Assembly: GCA_937931765.1 (NCBI GenBank)
Contig: CALHAO010000426.1
Coordinates: forward strand, 1 to 6,384
Source of the DNA: an uncultured Thiotrichaceae bacterium
GTDB lineage: Bacteria > Pseudomonadota > Gammaproteobacteria > Thiotrichales > Thiotrichaceae
DNA: 6,384 nt
Reading direction: 5' to 3'
Shown here one piece after another: positions 5,335-6,384 of the stretch (positions are counted from its first letter, which is position 1; the number at the start of each line of letters is the position of its first letter). The translations under genes were made by a program, and so were the position numbers. The notes below the pieces were generated by a model, which was not told the DNA's origin, did not search any database, and saw only the letters and a program-made list of their open reading frames with translations.

Positions 5335-6351
5335 CTAAGACCTGTTGCCATTCTGGTGACAGGTCTTGTCTAACGTCCGGCACACCCCTGCCACTATAAT
5401 CTCTAAGTTTCTAAGGCGCAGACGATCCAGCTTGGAAGCCCGGGTATAACTATTTCTATGCACAATAACCATCCAGCGTCGTAGCAACTGATATAAAAAT
5501 ACAAATAGCAAATATCTTTGATCTTTAGTTGTGGGGTAACCATAGGCATCCAAAATGACCCTTAAAAGTGGCCATGTGCCAGGAGAGTGTTTCATATCAC
5601 TACGTGTCAACATATTTGGATAACCTATAGATATAGCTCCCAGCATAAAGCAAATATCATCAACCACAGGAGCTCTTGCTACAGCTGATATATCAATGCC
5701 TGTTATCTTGTGATCTGAAATTAGTATATTTTGTGGTGAAAAATCACCATGTGCAATTGCGTGATCAACACACATATTATTAAACTCAACAGCGAGAGAA
5801 AAAAAACACTTCATGCCAATCTGAAATGTGGAGTTACTATCTAACACTGAAGTGTCACGTTTATCCTTAGTGCCCTGTAGAAAATTAACATACCGTTTGG
5901 TATTAACAAGCTGAAGATGCACACCTCCATGTTGATGGAAACGCTTAAGCCAGCCCATAGTTCGCTTCATGTCATTTTGCTGTCGCCCTTTATTATAAAA
6001 ATAACGCCATAAACGATGCTGGAGTGTAGGTGCATCCACCCACTCCATAAGAAATGTCCGTTGTTCCGGAAAACTGCCATAAGCCACCGGGACACGATAC
6101 TCGCTATCATCCGCGTTTAATAAGGGCGCAAAACGTTCCAGCGCAGCATATTGCGGCATGGCATTTTTTTTACGTTTTTTCTGATCCCGGTAGACTTTTA
6201 TGGCAAGCGCATGCGGGTAAGTCGCACTGGATGCCTTGTACAGAATACATTCACGCGCTTCAATCACCGGGCCGGTAATCATCCAATCTTTGGCGCTGGT
6301 TTGTTGACCTAATTGTTGAATAATCTGCTGCTGCAGATCAGCTGAGAGCAT
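5335..6351 (-). CDS. APH/choline-kinase-like phosphotransferase of unknown substrate
   Basis: This 338-residue cytoplasmic protein has the protein-kinase-like fold of the aminoglycoside phosphotransferase, choline kinase and LPS-kinase group. I see the ATP-anchoring Lys52 in ALAIKVY, a hinge-like FLMEWVDAPTLQHRL (100-114), the helix LKRFHQHGGVH (135-145), the catalytic loop HGDFSPQNIL (201-210) with base Asp203 and Asn208, and the metal-binding Asp220 in TGIDIS, in place of DFG. No transmembrane segment or signal is seen. A basic stretch, QKKRKKNA (57-64), follows the ATP-binding strand. The substrate cannot be read from the sequence: sugars in envelope glycans, choline-like compounds or other small molecules are all possible, and drug resistance should not be assumed. 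The start is uncertain. The frame stays open from ATG 6351 to the window end, and the site before it (AGGTAAT) is poor, so the gene could begin upstream. The gene is visibly more AT-rich than its neighbours. Confidence 0.82.
   Translation of the reverse strand: MLSADLQQQIIQQLGQQTSAKDWMITGPVIEARECILYKASSATYPHALAIKVYRDQKKRKKNAMPQYAALERFAPLLNADDSEYRVPVAYGSFPEQRTFLMEWVDAPTLQHRLWRYFYNKGRQQNDMKRTMGWLKRFHQHGGVHLQLVNTKRYVNFLQGTKDKRDTSVLDSNSTFQIGMKCFFSLAVEFNNMCVDHAIAHGDFSPQNILISDHKITGIDISAVARAPVVDDICFMLGAISIGYPNMLTRSDMKHSPGTWPLLRVILDAYGYPTTKDQRYLLFVFLYQLLRRWMVIVHRNSYTRASKLDRLRLRNLEIIVAGVCRTLDKTCHQNGNRS
5337..5367 (+). terminator. Hairpin after the lipase-like gene, embedded in the end of the converging kinase-like gene
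   Basis: AAGACCTGTTGCCA (5337-5350) pairs with TGGTGACAGGTCTT (5354-5367) over 14 positions, two of them G-U, around a 3-base loop. It begins 12 bases after the hydrolase stop. The following tract is only moderately U-rich (TCTTGTCT), so it may be an imperfect intrinsic terminator. It covers the stop codon and last codons of the kinase-like gene on the other strand, so its bases are constrained by coding as well. Confidence 0.6.
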
Positions 6352-6384
6352 TATTTCTATTACCTGATAAAGCTTTGACGGAGC

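Noticed and set aside
5335..6351. Calling the kinase-like protein an aminoglycoside resistance enzyme
   Set aside because: Only the shared catalytic fold is visible. The family covers many substrates and nothing nearby suggests resistance.

Overview
The window holds five protein-coding genes and no RNA genes, CRISPR array or insertion sequence that I can see. The fatty-acid-type outer membrane porin, two Cys-anchored lipoproteins and strong Shine-Dalgarno sites point to a Gram-negative proteobacterium. A gammaproteobacterium is my best guess from the style of the protein sequences, but no marker gene confirms this. Base composition is moderate over most of the window and drops visibly inside the last gene.

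Layout from left to right. (1) Bases 1-990 (+) encode the C-terminal part of a ClC-type chloride channel or H+/Cl- antiporter with a cytoplasmic CBS-like tail; its 5' end is outside the window. (2) A 228-base gap contains a near-perfect 29-bp dyad just upstream of a lipoprotein gene (1219-2331, +). The C-terminal domain of that lipoprotein belongs to a family I know only as uncharacterised, and several of its motifs resemble phage-type lysozymes. (3) A strong, apparently bidirectional terminator (2353-2389) separates it from the converging gene for a FadL/OmpP1-family outer membrane protein (2411-3796, -). (4) Across a 110-base AT-rich divergent intergenic region lies a lipoprotein alpha/beta hydrolase of secretory-lipase type with a recognisable Ser-Asp-His triad (3907-5325, +). 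(5) The last gene (5335-6351, -) encodes a small-molecule kinase-like protein with the APH/choline-kinase-type catalytic loop. It converges on the hydrolase gene with 9 bases between the stop codons, and a hairpin that could terminate the hydrolase transcript lies inside its last codons.

How the parts may work together: the clearest functional pair is the divergent lipase-like lipoprotein and FadL-type porin. An envelope-anchored esterase could release fatty acids or other hydrophobic products that the porin then takes up. The ClC protein, the lysozyme-like lipoprotein and the kinase-like protein have no obvious functional link to that pair. The most novel candidate is the lysozyme-like lipoprotein. 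The kinase-like gene stands out for its lower GC, two 8-base homopolymer runs in coding sequence, and an unidentified substrate.
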